64,000 nt of DNA from Ruminococcus sp. GTDB taxonomy: Bacteria; Bacillota; Clostridia; Oscillospirales; Ruminococcaceae. This document shows positions 43,795 through 52,106 of this stretch, piece by piece. The notes under the pieces were generated by a model. The model made no database searches and was not told the origin of the DNA. It saw only the letters and a list, made by a program, of their open reading frames with translations. The translations under genes were made by a program, and so were the position numbers. Position 1 is the stretch's first letter. Each line of letters opens with the position of its first letter. The stretch spans positions 1 through 64,000 of the forward strand of contig NZ_JAFUAG010000017.1 in NCBI RefSeq assembly GCF_017464355.1, given 5' to 3'.

Positions 43795-44473
43795 CGTCTG
43801 CCCCCGTATCAAGCTTGTAGCCCACGCCGCGCACTGTTTTTATGCTGAGGGTGCTGCCTGCATTTTTCAGCCTGCGGCGAATGAAGTAGATGTAGTTATC
43901 AAGGTTGCCGTCAAGGGTCTCGTAATCCACGCCCCAGACACGGGTCTGTATGGTCTGGCGGGAGAGGGTCTGGCCTGGGTTCCTGAGAAAAAGCCGCATG
44001 AGCTCGCCCTCCTTCTGGGAAAGGGTGCAGGTGCCTGCGGGGCCTGTTAGCTGGTTTTCTTCGGGCTTGTAGACCACGTCGCACAGGCTCAGCACATCAA
44101 GGCTCTCCAGGTGGGCGGGGCGGCGCAGCAGGCACCTTATCCTGGCAAGAAGCTCGTCTGTTTCATAGGGCTTTACCAGATAATCGTCTGCACCGCAGTC
44201 AAGGCCTGTTACCTTGTCCCCCAGTTCCCCCAGGGCTGTCAGCATGATGACGGGGGTGTGGTCGCCCCGCTTTCTCATTTCTCTGAGGATAGTCAGGCCG
44301 TCCTTGTGGGGCAGCATCCTGTCAAGGAGGACAAGGTCGTAGGCAGATCTTTCCAGGTAATGATCCGCATCTCTGCCGTCAGTGCAGGTGTCGGCCTGAT
44401 AGCCCTCCTGTTCAAGGCGGAACTGCAGCAGCCAGCATTGTTTTTTATCGTCTTCTATTATTAGTATACGCAT
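43787..44473 (-). CDS. OmpR/PhoB-family response regulator
   Basis: A 228-residue regulator: receiver domain with acidic pair (IIEDD), phospho-acceptor Asp in VLLDRMLP and Lys in YLVKPYE, and a winged-helix DNA-binding domain at about 130-225 (LSQKEGELMRLFL, RRRLKNAGSTLSIKTVRGVGYKL). It should be phosphorylated by the adjacent kinase. OmpR-family proteins bind direct repeats 10-12 bp apart, as found at 44620-44660. The ATG at 44473 follows AAAGG. Confidence 0.94.
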   Translation of the reverse strand: MRILIIEDDKKQCWLLQFRLEQEGYQADTCTDGRDADHYLERSAYDLVLLDRMLPHKDGLTILREMRKRGDHTPVIMLTALGELGDKVTGLDCGADDYLVKPYETDELLARIRCLLRRPAHLESLDVLSLCDVVYKPEENQLTGPAGTCTLSQKEGELMRLFLRNPGQTLSRQTIQTRVWGVDYETLDGNLDNYIYFIRRRLKNAGSTLSIKTVRGVGYKLDTGADDV

Positions 44474-44541
44474 ATCAGTCAGCCTTTCGTGGTGATACAT
44501 CACAGCGGGCGGAAGAAGAGATATCTTCCTGCCTGTACCAT

Positions 44542-44570
44542 ATTATAACACACTTGCGGGCGCAAGTAAA
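44542..44570 (-). promoter_or_regulatory. Promoter of the two-component genes with an internal palindrome
   Basis: Minus-strand TTTACT (44570-44565), 17 bp, TATAAT (44547-44542). The spacer contains the palindrome ACTTGCG-GG-CGCAAGT (44552-44567), a candidate repressor site. Confidence 0.75.
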
Positions 44571-44619
44571 CCCTGCCCCCTGATATAATGATAGCACATG
44601 AAAGGTCTGCAAAACAAAA

Positions 44620-44660
44620 TTAGAGATAAATTAGAGATGATTTTAGAGATAGATTAGAGG
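44620..44660 (+). promoter_or_regulatory. Four phased direct repeats (candidate response-regulator box)
   Basis: TTAGAGA motifs start at 44620, 44631, 44643 and 44654 (last reads TTAGAGG), spacing 11, 12 and 11 bp. The last one overlaps the expected -35 of the operon promoter, the layout of OmpR/PhoB-type activation. Confidence 0.8.
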
Positions 44661-44669
44661 TTCATGTGT

Positions 44670-44675
44670 TATCAT
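44670..44675 (+). promoter_or_regulatory. -10 element of the 44706 operon
   Basis: TATCAT at 44670-44675. The -35 position (44647-44652) is AGATAG, far from consensus, so an activator is probably needed. Confidence 0.6.
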
Positions 44676-44705
44676 ACAGATAACAACAAAAGGAGGTCAT
44701 GCAAA

Positions 44706-46850
44706 ATGACAAAGAAAATACTGGCAGCTGTGCTGGCGCTTACAGCTGTGATGACAGCAGGCTGCGGCGGCAGTAAGGACAATAAAGAAAAAGATATGAG
44801 CGCAGAGGTATCAAAGGGAAGATATGTGGAGGATAAGCTGGACTTCGGGGAGATAGATTCTGTGACAGAGTTTGCCAATACTGCTGAGGTGCAGCTCGTT
44901 GACCTGTACAGAGGCACGGAGAATACAAAGATACACAAGCTGAAGGACGGCGAGCCGACTACAGAGGATATGGGCGCCAATTGCATACTGGAGGGCTTTG
45001 ATATGCCCCAGGAATGCACCCTCAGCCCGAACGGTGATCTGTTTTTCTCGTGCTGCAATGATAGGTTTGATGTCCGCTACGGTATCATCAGGGCAAAGGG
45101 TGAGAAGAAGCAGGTGGAGCTTCCCGAGGATATTATGTTCACTTCATTTGAATATGCCCCCGACGGCAGATTGTACGGCATAGCCTTAAACGATGAGGAC
45201 AGCAGCTTTTATCTGTATCTCATAGACACCGAGAGATCCGAAGTGACAGCGCTGTGTGACACAGAGTACTGCAGCACGCTGGATATAGTTGGCGACAGGA
45301 TATACCTCACCGACCCATCGGGTGACGGTATAAAAATATACGATACCGTCAGCGGCAAACAAGTGGAAGACGAAACGCTGGCAGATTTCTGGAAAAGCAG
45401 TATGGCAGGGAACGACGGCTGCTGCGATATCTTCGGAGGTGGTGACGGTGCGGTTTACATAGTATCCCGCAATGGCATATACCGCCATGTTGTCGGGGGA
45501 AGTATGGTGGAGCAGGTGGTGGAAGGCCTGACCAATTCACTGGGCAGCGCAAATAACCATACCATGTACGGCACCACCGATACAGACGGCAGCTTTGTCA
45601 TCATCACTGATGAGTTTGAGGTCAGACGTTATTACTTTGACCCCGAGGCAGTAAATGAGTTTACTTCGGACCTTGATATATACACCCTCCGTGAGAGCGA
45701 AGCCCTTATGCAGGCCGTAAGGGCATTCGCTAAGCTGCACCCCGAGGTAAGGGTGAATGTCAGGGTGGGTATGCAGGACAACAGGACCTACGATGACGCA
45801 GTAAAGTCGCTGACCACAGATATACTTTCCGACAATGCTCCCGACCTCATCATGCTGGACGGGCTGGATATACAGTCGCTGGAAGACAAGGGTATGCTCA
45901 CAGACCTTAACTCCATAAGGGACAAGTGGGAGCCTTCTGACAGCGTTATGAAGAACATATCCGAATGGGACAAGGAGGACGCCCTCAGCTGTGTTGCCGC
46001 AAGGTTCGGCATATTCGGCAGAGGCGCAGGCAAGGAGGATATGGAGAGGCTGGGTTCATACATCGATATGGTAAAGCTTACGGAAGAAGCGCTGGAAAAG
46101 GGAGAGATATCTCACGCAGAGAAACTTGATGAGGAGAACCTGGAAAATAGGATCAGATACAGCATTACCCTGAATGCAGGCAGAATTTTCAGCGGCGGCA
46201 CTGCCGACAAGGCTGCACTGGCAGAGTACTTTGCGGAGGAAAAGCTGCTTTTTGACAATGCTGTGATGGTAGGCGGAAAAGACTACGGTATGTGGGAAAC
46301 CTGCAGCATGGCCGCAGGCGAGAGCTGTGCAATGGAAGGCGCTTTCTTCTCTGCGCAGGAGCTGCTGAGTCTTACATGGGTCGATAACAACAGCGACCTT
46401 GTGTATGCTTTCGGCTCGGGGGAGGGCAAGGCGGAGTTCGTGCCTGTATGCGACCTGGGCATATGCGCCGCAGGCGATGAACAGGATATGGCCGCCGAGT
46501 TCATAAAGACAGCCCTTTCCAAGGACTGCCAGAAAGCAAATGTGAACGAGGGTATGTCTGTGGATAAAGAGGTGCTGGGAGAAGTCCTGCAAAATGACAG
46601 TATGTGCAGCTCACTGGGCTTTGCAAGATCAGACGGCAGCTTTTTTGCATACACGATATCACCTCTTGAAGACAGTGAACTTAACGAGTTTATAGACTTC
46701 GCGGAAAATGCCGACACCCCCGTGCTGATAGATGATATGACAAGGGATATCATAGCCGAGGCGGCCATGGCGCACCTGACGGGAGATAAGTCCGCCGATG
46801 AAGCGGCAGAGCAGGCAATGTCAGGGCTGGAGCTGAAAATGAAAGAATGA
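44706..46850 (+). CDS. Propeller-fused solute-binding lipoprotein of an ABC-type operon
   Basis: 714 residues. A lipoprotein signal (AVMTAGC, Cys20) anchors it to the membrane. About 45-330 reads as a beta-propeller-like domain of repeated short strands (SPNGDLFFSCC, APDGRLYGIAL, GDRIYLTDP, DGAVYIVSRNGIYR). About 340-700 fits a family 1 solute-binding protein: ALMQAVRAFAKLHPEVRVNVRV, DILSDNAPDLIMLDGLD and later helices. The two-domain form differs from ordinary sugar-binding proteins. ATG 44706 is 9 nt after AGGAGG. The two permease genes follow, so it probably delivers a ligand to them. Confidence 0.85.
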   Translation: MTKKILAAVLALTAVMTAGCGGSKDNKEKDMSAEVSKGRYVEDKLDFGEIDSVTEFANTAEVQLVDLYRGTENTKIHKLKDGEPTTEDMGANCILEGFDMPQECTLSPNGDLFFSCCNDRFDVRYGIIRAKGEKKQVELPEDIMFTSFEYAPDGRLYGIALNDEDSSFYLYLIDTERSEVTALCDTEYCSTLDIVGDRIYLTDPSGDGIKIYDTVSGKQVEDETLADFWKSSMAGNDGCCDIFGGGDGAVYIVSRNGIYRHVVGGSMVEQVVEGLTNSLGSANNHTMYGTTDTDGSFVIITDEFEVRRYYFDPEAVNEFTSDLDIYTLRESEALMQAVRAFAKLHPEVRVNVRVGMQDNRTYDDAVKSLTTDILSDNAPDLIMLDGLDIQSLEDKGMLTDLNSIRDKWEPSDSVMKNISEWDKEDALSCVAARFGIFGRGAGKEDMERLGSYIDMVKLTEEALEKGEISHAEKLDEENLENRIRYSITLNAGRIFSGGTADKAALAEYFAEEKLLFDNAVMVGGKDYGMWETCSMAAGESCAMEGAFFSAQELLSLTWVDNNSDLVYAFGSGEGKAEFVPVCDLGICAAGDEQDMAAEFIKTALSKDCQKANVNEGMSVDKEVLGEVLQNDSMCSSLGFARSDGSFFAYTISPLEDSELNEFIDFAENADTPVLIDDMTRDIIAEAAMAHLTGDKSADEAAEQAMSGLELKMKE

Positions 46851-46876
46851 CCCAAGGGAGAAACGGGAAATGAAAC

Positions 46877-47740
46877 ATGAAAAAAAGTGAGAGCAAGAGA
46901 AAAACGGGAGATAGAAAATATATGAGCTTCCTGCTGCCCAGCCTGTTGGGCACAGGGATATTCTCGGTGCTGCCCTTTGCAGATTCCCTGCGGCGCTCCT
47001 TTTTCAGGACAGTGTCGGGGGACTTCTGCGGAACGGAGAATTACAGGGCGGTGTTTTCTAACGAAGCCTTTCTGCTGGCAGTAAAGAACACCGCACTGTT
47101 CACGGCGGTGTTCCTGCCCGTACTTATAACGCTGTCATTTCTCACGGCATACTTTATCAGCGGACTTAAGTTCATGCGGGTCATTCGCTCGGTGCTGCTT
47201 TTTCCGCTGGCGGTGCCCACGGCGGCGCTGGTGCTGGTGTGGAAGCTGCTTTTTCAGCCCGCGGGCATGGTTAACGGTGTGCTGACAGTATGCGGTGCAG
47301 ATACAGTGTCTTTCCTTGACAGCGGCGCAGCCTTCGGGGTGCTGGTGGGCAGCTATATCTGGAAGAACCTGGGCTACACGGTGCTGCTGTGGCTGACGGG
47401 CATATCGGGGATATCCTCGAGCCTCAGCGAGGCCGCAAAAGTTGACGGCGCAGGAAGGCTTCAGATAATGCGGCACATAATACTGCCAAACCTTAAGCCC
47501 ACCATGTATACCATAACTGTCATATCTTTCCTCAATTCCTTCAAGGTCTTCAGGGAGGCTTACCTGGTGGCGGGGGCATACCCCCACAGGTCCATATACC
47601 TTATGCAGCACCTTTTCAACAACTGGTTCTCGAATTTTGAGCTTGATAAAATGTCGGCGGCAACGGTGGCGGTCTTCGGGGTGATACTGGCGGCTGTCAG
47701 CCTGCTGCAAAGGGCGTGGGACAAGGAGGCGAGAGCATGA
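46877..47740 (+). CDS. Carbohydrate-type ABC permease, MalF/UgpA-like
   Basis: A 287-residue permease with six membrane segments (first at about 15-38, last near 265-283). The EAA-type cytoplasmic loop reads EAAKVDGAGRLQIMRHIILP, where the ATPase would dock. Its end overlaps the next permease start (ATGA). No ATPase gene is in the operon, so a shared MsmK/MalK-like ATPase elsewhere is likely. Confidence 0.9.
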   Translation: MKKSESKRKTGDRKYMSFLLPSLLGTGIFSVLPFADSLRRSFFRTVSGDFCGTENYRAVFSNEAFLLAVKNTALFTAVFLPVLITLSFLTAYFISGLKFMRVIRSVLLFPLAVPTAALVLVWKLLFQPAGMVNGVLTVCGADTVSFLDSGAAFGVLVGSYIWKNLGYTVLLWLTGISGISSSLSEAAKVDGAGRLQIMRHIILPNLKPTMYTITVISFLNSFKVFREAYLVAGAYPHRSIYLMQHLFNNWFSNFELDKMSAATVAVFGVILAAVSLLQRAWDKEARA

Positions 47741-48576
47741 AAAAGCTTCGGCAGATATCAGGCCACGGGGCGGCGGCACTGCTTTGCCTGATAATATGCA
47801 GCCCCGTGCTTATGCTGGTGAATTTATCCTTTCAGGACAGCCTTGAACTTTCAAAGGCCTTTGTACCCCCGACAGGGCAGGATCTTGCCATGCCTGATAT
47901 GCTGCCCCTTTTCCCCACCCTTGATAACTTCGGTGAGATATTGCTGGAGTCGCCGCAGTTTTACAAGGTCTTCTGGAATTCGCTGGGCATAGCTGCGGCA
48001 GTGACGGCGGGGCAGCTCATCATAGCGGTGCCTGCGGCCTGGGGCTTTTCAAGAACAAAGCTAAGGTTCAGGCGGCAGCTTTTCGACCTTTATGTGCTGC
48101 TTATGCTCATGCCCTTTCAGGTGACTATGCTTTCACAGTACATCATGCTGGATAAGCTGGGGCTTATGGACACAAGGGCGGCCATAATACTGCCTGCGGT
48201 GTTCTCGGCTTTTCCTGTGTTCATCATCTACCGCAGCTTTTGCAGCATACCCGAGGAGGTGCTGGAGTCCGCCAGGATAGACGGTGCAGGGGAGTGGCAG
48301 ATACTTTTACGCATAGGCATACCCATGGGCAGTGCAGGCATAATGGCGGCGGTGGTGCTGGGCTTTCTCGACCTGTGGAACATGGTGGAACAGCCCCTGG
48401 CATTCATCAGGGACAGAAAGCTGTACCCCCTTTCGCTGTACCTGCCCATGCTTGACAGGACAGGGGGCAGCATACTGGCCGCCTCGGCGGTAACGTTAAT
48501 ACCTGCGGCATTCGTTTTTGTGATAGGACAGGACAAGCTTGAAGCGGGCATAATAGCTTCGGCGGTCAAGGAGTGA
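47737..48576 (+). CDS. Carbohydrate-type ABC permease, MalG/UgpE-like
   Basis: A 279-residue six-span permease. The EAA loop is ESARIDGAGEWQILLRIGIP. The long extracytoplasmic stretch after the first helix (about 35-75) is typical of the second sugar permease. The ATG at 47737 overlaps the stop of the first permease and follows AAGGAGG. The gene's stop is 8 bp before the adaptor's ATG. Confidence 0.9.
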   Translation: MKKLRQISGHGAAALLCLIICSPVLMLVNLSFQDSLELSKAFVPPTGQDLAMPDMLPLFPTLDNFGEILLESPQFYKVFWNSLGIAAAVTAGQLIIAVPAAWGFSRTKLRFRRQLFDLYVLLMLMPFQVTMLSQYIMLDKLGLMDTRAAIILPAVFSAFPVFIIYRSFCSIPEEVLESARIDGAGEWQILLRIGIPMGSAGIMAAVVLGFLDLWNMVEQPLAFIRDRKLYPLSLYLPMLDRTGGSILAASAVTLIPAAFVFVIGQDKLEAGIIASAVKE

Positions 48577-48584
48577 GAGGACAA

Positions 48585-49979
48585 ATGGTAAAGAGAAAAG
48601 CGGTGAGATACTTCGGGGGATTTCTTGCAGTTATGCTGGTTATGACCTTTGTATCCCGTATGGTGTACACCAAAAATCTGGCGGTGGTAACGGCCGAAAA
48701 GGTCCGCATTGGCAGACTGAGCAAAAATATACAGTGCTGCGGCACCGCAGAAGCCACTGCGGTCAAAACAGTGTCCCTGCCCGAGGGGCTTACAGTTGAA
48801 AAGCTGACGGCACCTGCGGGCAGCAAGGTAAGCGTCGGGGAGGAGCTGCTGCGGCTGGATATGGCGAAGCTTCGGGAAACCGCCGAAAAACTGGCACGGG
48901 AGATAGATGATGATATAATGAACGGCGGCCTTGGGGGCAGCGGGGAAGTCCCCGTTTTTACCGAGAGCGATATGCCCGTGAAGTCGGTCAAAGTAAAGGC
49001 GGGGGATAAGGTGAGTGTCGGCAGTGAGCTTTTTACTCTGAACAGCGACAGGCTGCTCATGCTCATAAACGAGCTTGAAGCGGTTCGCAACGAGGATATC
49101 ATAGGCCGTAATGGTGAGGACAGCCTTTCCACCGACGGAGAAACTGTTCAGGCGGAGCTGTTTGACCTGAGTATCTCGGAAAAGCAGAAAAAGATAGACC
49201 GCTACCTGAAGATCTATAATGCGGGCGGAAAGGTCTGTGCGGAGAGCGAGGGCACGGTGACAGCTGTCAACATAAAAGCAGGCGACCTGACAGGCCAGAC
49301 CGCAGCTGTGGTCATCAGCGGGCAGGCAAAGACCACGGGAAGTACCGCCGCAAAACAGGAGCAGCTTGACAAGCTGAATGACCTCATGGCTCAGCAGGGG
49401 GCAGTGCTTAGCCCCGCCGAGGGCATTGTAACGAAAGTTTCGGTGCAGGCAGGGGATGTGACAGGCGGCGGGGCGGCAGTGTGTATAGCAGATAATACCG
49501 AACCCATGGTGTTCAACGCTGATCTTTCGGGGGAGGACGGCAGGCTGCTGGCCGTGGGGGACAGCGCTTCGCTGTCGTTCAGAAACGGCAGGATAAACCT
49601 GACCGATAACCGTATAGCCGCCATGACAAGAAGCGAGGACGGACAGAACTACAGGCTGACCCTTCCGCTGGAAAGCGATGAGATAGTCAGCGGGGAAGTG
49701 GGACAGCTGACTGCGGGAGCAGCCTGTTCGGATATATGTGAATGCGTGCCTAACAGGGCGGTAAAGGGCAGCGGACGGGAGAAATATATCTATCTGCTGA
49801 AAAAAGAAGAAGGTTTCCTGGGAGAGGAGTACCATGCCGAGAGGATAGATGTGGAAACAGTGATGTCCAACGAGAATAGTACAGCTTTGAAGAATACGGG
49901 ATTAACGGAAGAAGATATGGTCATATGTACAGACAAAGAACTGAAAGACGGCCAGACAGTGAGAGTGAGCAAGGTGTAA
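48585..49979 (+). CDS. HlyD/MacA-like membrane-fusion (adaptor) protein
   Basis: A 464-residue protein anchored by one N-terminal membrane helix (about 7-28), the rest outside. Four lipoyl/barrel-sandwich-like half motifs are visible: VEKLTAPAGSKVSVGEELLRL, VKSVKVKAGDKVSVGSELF, VTAVNIKAGDLTGQTAAVV and VTKVSVQAGDVTGGGAAVC. A helical hairpin and a beta-barrel region follow. Such adaptors normally serve exporters (MacB, ABC or RND), yet here the operon has only importer-type permeases. No exporter gene follows. The ATG at 48585 is preferred over the GTG at 48573, which overlaps the permease stop. Confidence 0.82.
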   Translation: MVKRKAVRYFGGFLAVMLVMTFVSRMVYTKNLAVVTAEKVRIGRLSKNIQCCGTAEATAVKTVSLPEGLTVEKLTAPAGSKVSVGEELLRLDMAKLRETAEKLAREIDDDIMNGGLGGSGEVPVFTESDMPVKSVKVKAGDKVSVGSELFTLNSDRLLMLINELEAVRNEDIIGRNGEDSLSTDGETVQAELFDLSISEKQKKIDRYLKIYNAGGKVCAESEGTVTAVNIKAGDLTGQTAAVVISGQAKTTGSTAAKQEQLDKLNDLMAQQGAVLSPAEGIVTKVSVQAGDVTGGGAAVCIADNTEPMVFNADLSGEDGRLLAVGDSASLSFRNGRINLTDNRIAAMTRSEDGQNYRLTLPLESDEIVSGEVGQLTAGAACSDICECVPNRAVKGSGREKYIYLLKKEEGFLGEEYHAERIDVETVMSNENSTALKNTGLTEEDMVICTDKELKDGQTVRVSKV

Positions 49980-50503
49980 ATAAAACAGCACCCTCCCATA
50001 ACTGCCAAGGAAAAAAAGCGCGCGGTCAAGCCTCGCGCCGGCAGGCTTGCGGGGAGTACAACATCAGCAAAGCTGATGAAGGGGCAGAGCCCCTCAATCA
50101 CCAAGGCACAAAACCAAAATCACAAGCAAATAAAAAAAGCGAAACAACCAAAAAGCGATAATCACAGCAACCTCCCGAAAATGACAAAACGCGGGCGGCC
50201 GCCAACTTCCGAACGTGAGCAGTGAAATGCCCGCCACAAAGCCGTATGCGAACAACGACCGCCCGCGTGCAATTTTCGGCGCAGCGACGAAAATTGCGCC
50301 CCGCCAGGGGCCCTGTCCCGCAGTCCCCTTGAAATATATGACCCGTCCCGCTGAGAGGGGGAAGACACGATAAACCGCAAACAAGTCAATTATTGTGACA
50401 ATTATCGCGTTGACTTGAAAGAAAAATTGTGGTATAATATGCTGACAGAAAGCACCGCAGGGAATGCGGCGCATGAAAGTTTATTACCAAGGAGGATACA
50501 CAA
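49980..50503. other. Structured intergenic region, possible dispersed repeat or RNA
   Basis: 524 bp with no supported gene. Hairpins: CATCAGC/GCTGATG (50062-50078), GGGGC/GCCCC (50081-50093), a 9-bp clamp CGCGGGCGG/CCGCCCGCG (about 50192-50272) and CAATTTTCG/CGAAAATTG (about 50270-50298). A minus-strand terminator-like stem with seven Ts lies near 50012-50044. Inverted repeat CAAGTCAA/TTGACTTG (50382-50417) overlaps the next gene's promoter. A minus-strand reading frame here looks spurious. Confidence 0.5.
50410..50438 (+). promoter_or_regulatory. Promoter of the DUF4867 gene
   Basis: TTGACT (50410-50415), 17 bp, TATAAT (50433-50438). The -35 lies in one arm of the inverted repeat CAAGTCAA/TTGACTTG. 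Confidence 0.88.
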
Positions 50504-51124
50504 ATGAAGATCTATTCAGTTAATGACCCCGAATTCAGCGAGTACGGCAAAGTTCTGGAGGGCTATGATACCGCAGAGCTTATCAAGGCTATGAACGATA
50601 TAGCACTTCCCGAGGAGGGCGTCGCTTATGAGCCCTGGATCGACAGCCTCGAAAAGTGCAGCATTTTCAGCGCACTCTCCGAGAACGGCTTCGGCGGTAT
50701 GCCTATAGAGCTGGGTATGTGCTGGGGACATAACAAGTCCCTCAACTGCCTGGAATACCACAGGAACAGCGAGATCAATATCGGCTGTTCCGATTTCATA
50801 CTGCTGCTGGCAAAGCAGGAGAAGATCATAGACGGCGTGCTGGATACCGCTGATGTAAAGGCTTTCCGCGCACCCGCAGGCGCTGTTGTTGAGGTATATG
50901 CTACTTCTCTCCACTATGCCCCCTGCCAGACAAGCGATGAGGGCTTCAGGGTAGCTATCGTACTGCCCAGAGAGACCAATACCGATATCACCAGACCCGA
51001 GCCCAAGAACCTTGAAGACAAGATGCTCTGGGCAAGAAACAAGTGGCTGCTGGCTCACGAGGAATCCGCTGAGGCCGGACAGGGCGCTTATATAGGCCTT
51101 AAGGGCGAGAACCTGTCGGTATAA
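50504..51124 (+). CDS. DUF4867 family protein (cupin-like)
   Basis: A 206-residue soluble protein, starting MKIYSVNDPEFSEYGKVLEG. The middle (LGMCWGHNKSLNCLEYHRNSE, then FRAPAGAVVEVYATSLHYAPC) has the His/Glu-rich beta pattern of a cupin barrel and matches DUF4867. Family members are common in gut Firmicutes and Bacteroidetes with sugar genes; no reaction is known to me. Strong codon bias and consensus promoter suggest good expression. Single-gene unit with a terminator. Confidence 0.8.
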   Translation: MKIYSVNDPEFSEYGKVLEGYDTAELIKAMNDIALPEEGVAYEPWIDSLEKCSIFSALSENGFGGMPIELGMCWGHNKSLNCLEYHRNSEINIGCSDFILLLAKQEKIIDGVLDTADVKAFRAPAGAVVEVYATSLHYAPCQTSDEGFRVAIVLPRETNTDITRPEPKNLEDKMLWARNKWLLAHEESAEAGQGAYIGLKGENLSV

Positions 51125-51141
51125 TATTATCTGTGTATCAT

Positions 51142-51175
51142 GCACCTTTGTCCTGCGGGGCAAGGGTGCTTTTTC
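51142..51175 (+). terminator. Terminator after the DUF4867 gene
   Basis: GCACCTTTG pairs with CAAGGGTGC, followed by five Ts. Confidence 0.9.
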
Positions 51176-51200
51176 GTGCTGAATGCGGCCGAATGGTATA

Positions 51201-51229
51201 TTGACAGTTTATGAGAAAAATGATATAAT
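51201..51229 (+). promoter_or_regulatory. Promoter of the SBP-VWA operon
   Basis: TTGACA (51201-51206), 17 bp, TATAAT (51224-51229). Confidence 0.92.
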
Positions 51230-51289
51230 ATACTGTGATGTCAGACAGGCTGATATCACAGTAAAGCATTGAAGGAGGGTGGAGATGTC

Positions 51290-52078
51290 TTGAAGCTTAA
51301 GCATATCTTGCTGAGCCTTGTTTACCTCATATCGGTGGTGCTGATGGTGTCCCCGAGATTTATAGGTATCTTCGCCAGGGGCGGTGCAGCTGCCATTCTG
51401 GGAACGGCGGCGCTGGCAGCACTGACAGGCGTGTACGGCACTTATATCTATCAGGCGGCTAAGCCGAGGCTAACTGTGACGACTGACCCCGGTCTCCCCG
51501 ATAAGGAAACACCCTATGAAAAATACAGAAAACTCACGACCTGGTTCGCGGCTTACCATACCTACGGCAGAAACGTCATTTATGACTCACGGGAGACCGC
51601 GGCGCTGGTAAATGCTGAAATGGCAGAGCTGCGCAGGCAGGGCTCAAGAGAGAATGACCCCTTCCACAGCGGAAGGCTGGGCACAAGGATAAATGACTCG
51701 GTGGTGAATATCTCGGTGAAGTATGAGCAGACGGTCAAGGTACTGTCTGAGTCCTTCAACCCCGCCGATATCACCTACCAGAACTATATCTCGGTGCTGG
51801 ATAACGTGCTTGACCTGGCAGGGGCTCACGCAAAAAGCATAAAGAAAAGGCTCTGCGTATTCGATTACCGCACCTGGACATCTGACCCGCTGGATACCAT
51901 GTGTCAGCAGTATGTGGACGAGGTGGAGCAGAGCGTGGTGCAGCTGGAAGAGATAGGCGGAAAGTTCGACCACCTGCTCCATGAGCTGGTGAACCTTGAC
52001 GAGATATCTGAAACTCCTCTGCAGGATATGCAGACTTTGATAGAAACTACCTCGGATTACAGAAGTATCGAGGAATAA
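51290..52078 (+). CDS. Membrane protein with helical domain, partner of the VWA protein
   Basis: 262 residues. Two membrane helices at about 4-22 and 32-53 are followed by a long, mostly helical soluble domain (about 75-262) with many charged residues. The layout recalls XpaC-type proteins, but I see no firm match. Start: TTG at 51290, 11 nt after AGGAGGG; the TTG at 51269 overlaps it. It lies 28 bp before the SBP-VWA gene with no terminator between, so the two are probably one operon and one complex. Confidence 0.72.
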   Translation: MKLKHILLSLVYLISVVLMVSPRFIGIFARGGAAAILGTAALAALTGVYGTYIYQAAKPRLTVTTDPGLPDKETPYEKYRKLTTWFAAYHTYGRNVIYDSRETAALVNAEMAELRRQGSRENDPFHSGRLGTRINDSVVNISVKYEQTVKVLSESFNPADITYQNYISVLDNVLDLAGAHAKSIKKRLCVFDYRTWTSDPLDTMCQQYVDEVEQSVVQLEEIGGKFDHLLHELVNLDEISETPLQDMQTLIETTSDYRSIEE

Positions 52079-52106
52079 TGGTCATTATCTGAAAGGTGGA
52101 AAGAGA

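Noticed and set aside
49925..50161. 78-aa Lys/Gln-rich plus ORF after the adaptor gene
   Set aside because: It overlaps the adaptor's end, has no SD, and its composition comes from an A-rich intergenic tract.
50094..50474. 126-aa minus ORF in the structured intergenic region
   Set aside because: No SD, passes through several strong palindromes; more like a repeat or RNA than a gene.
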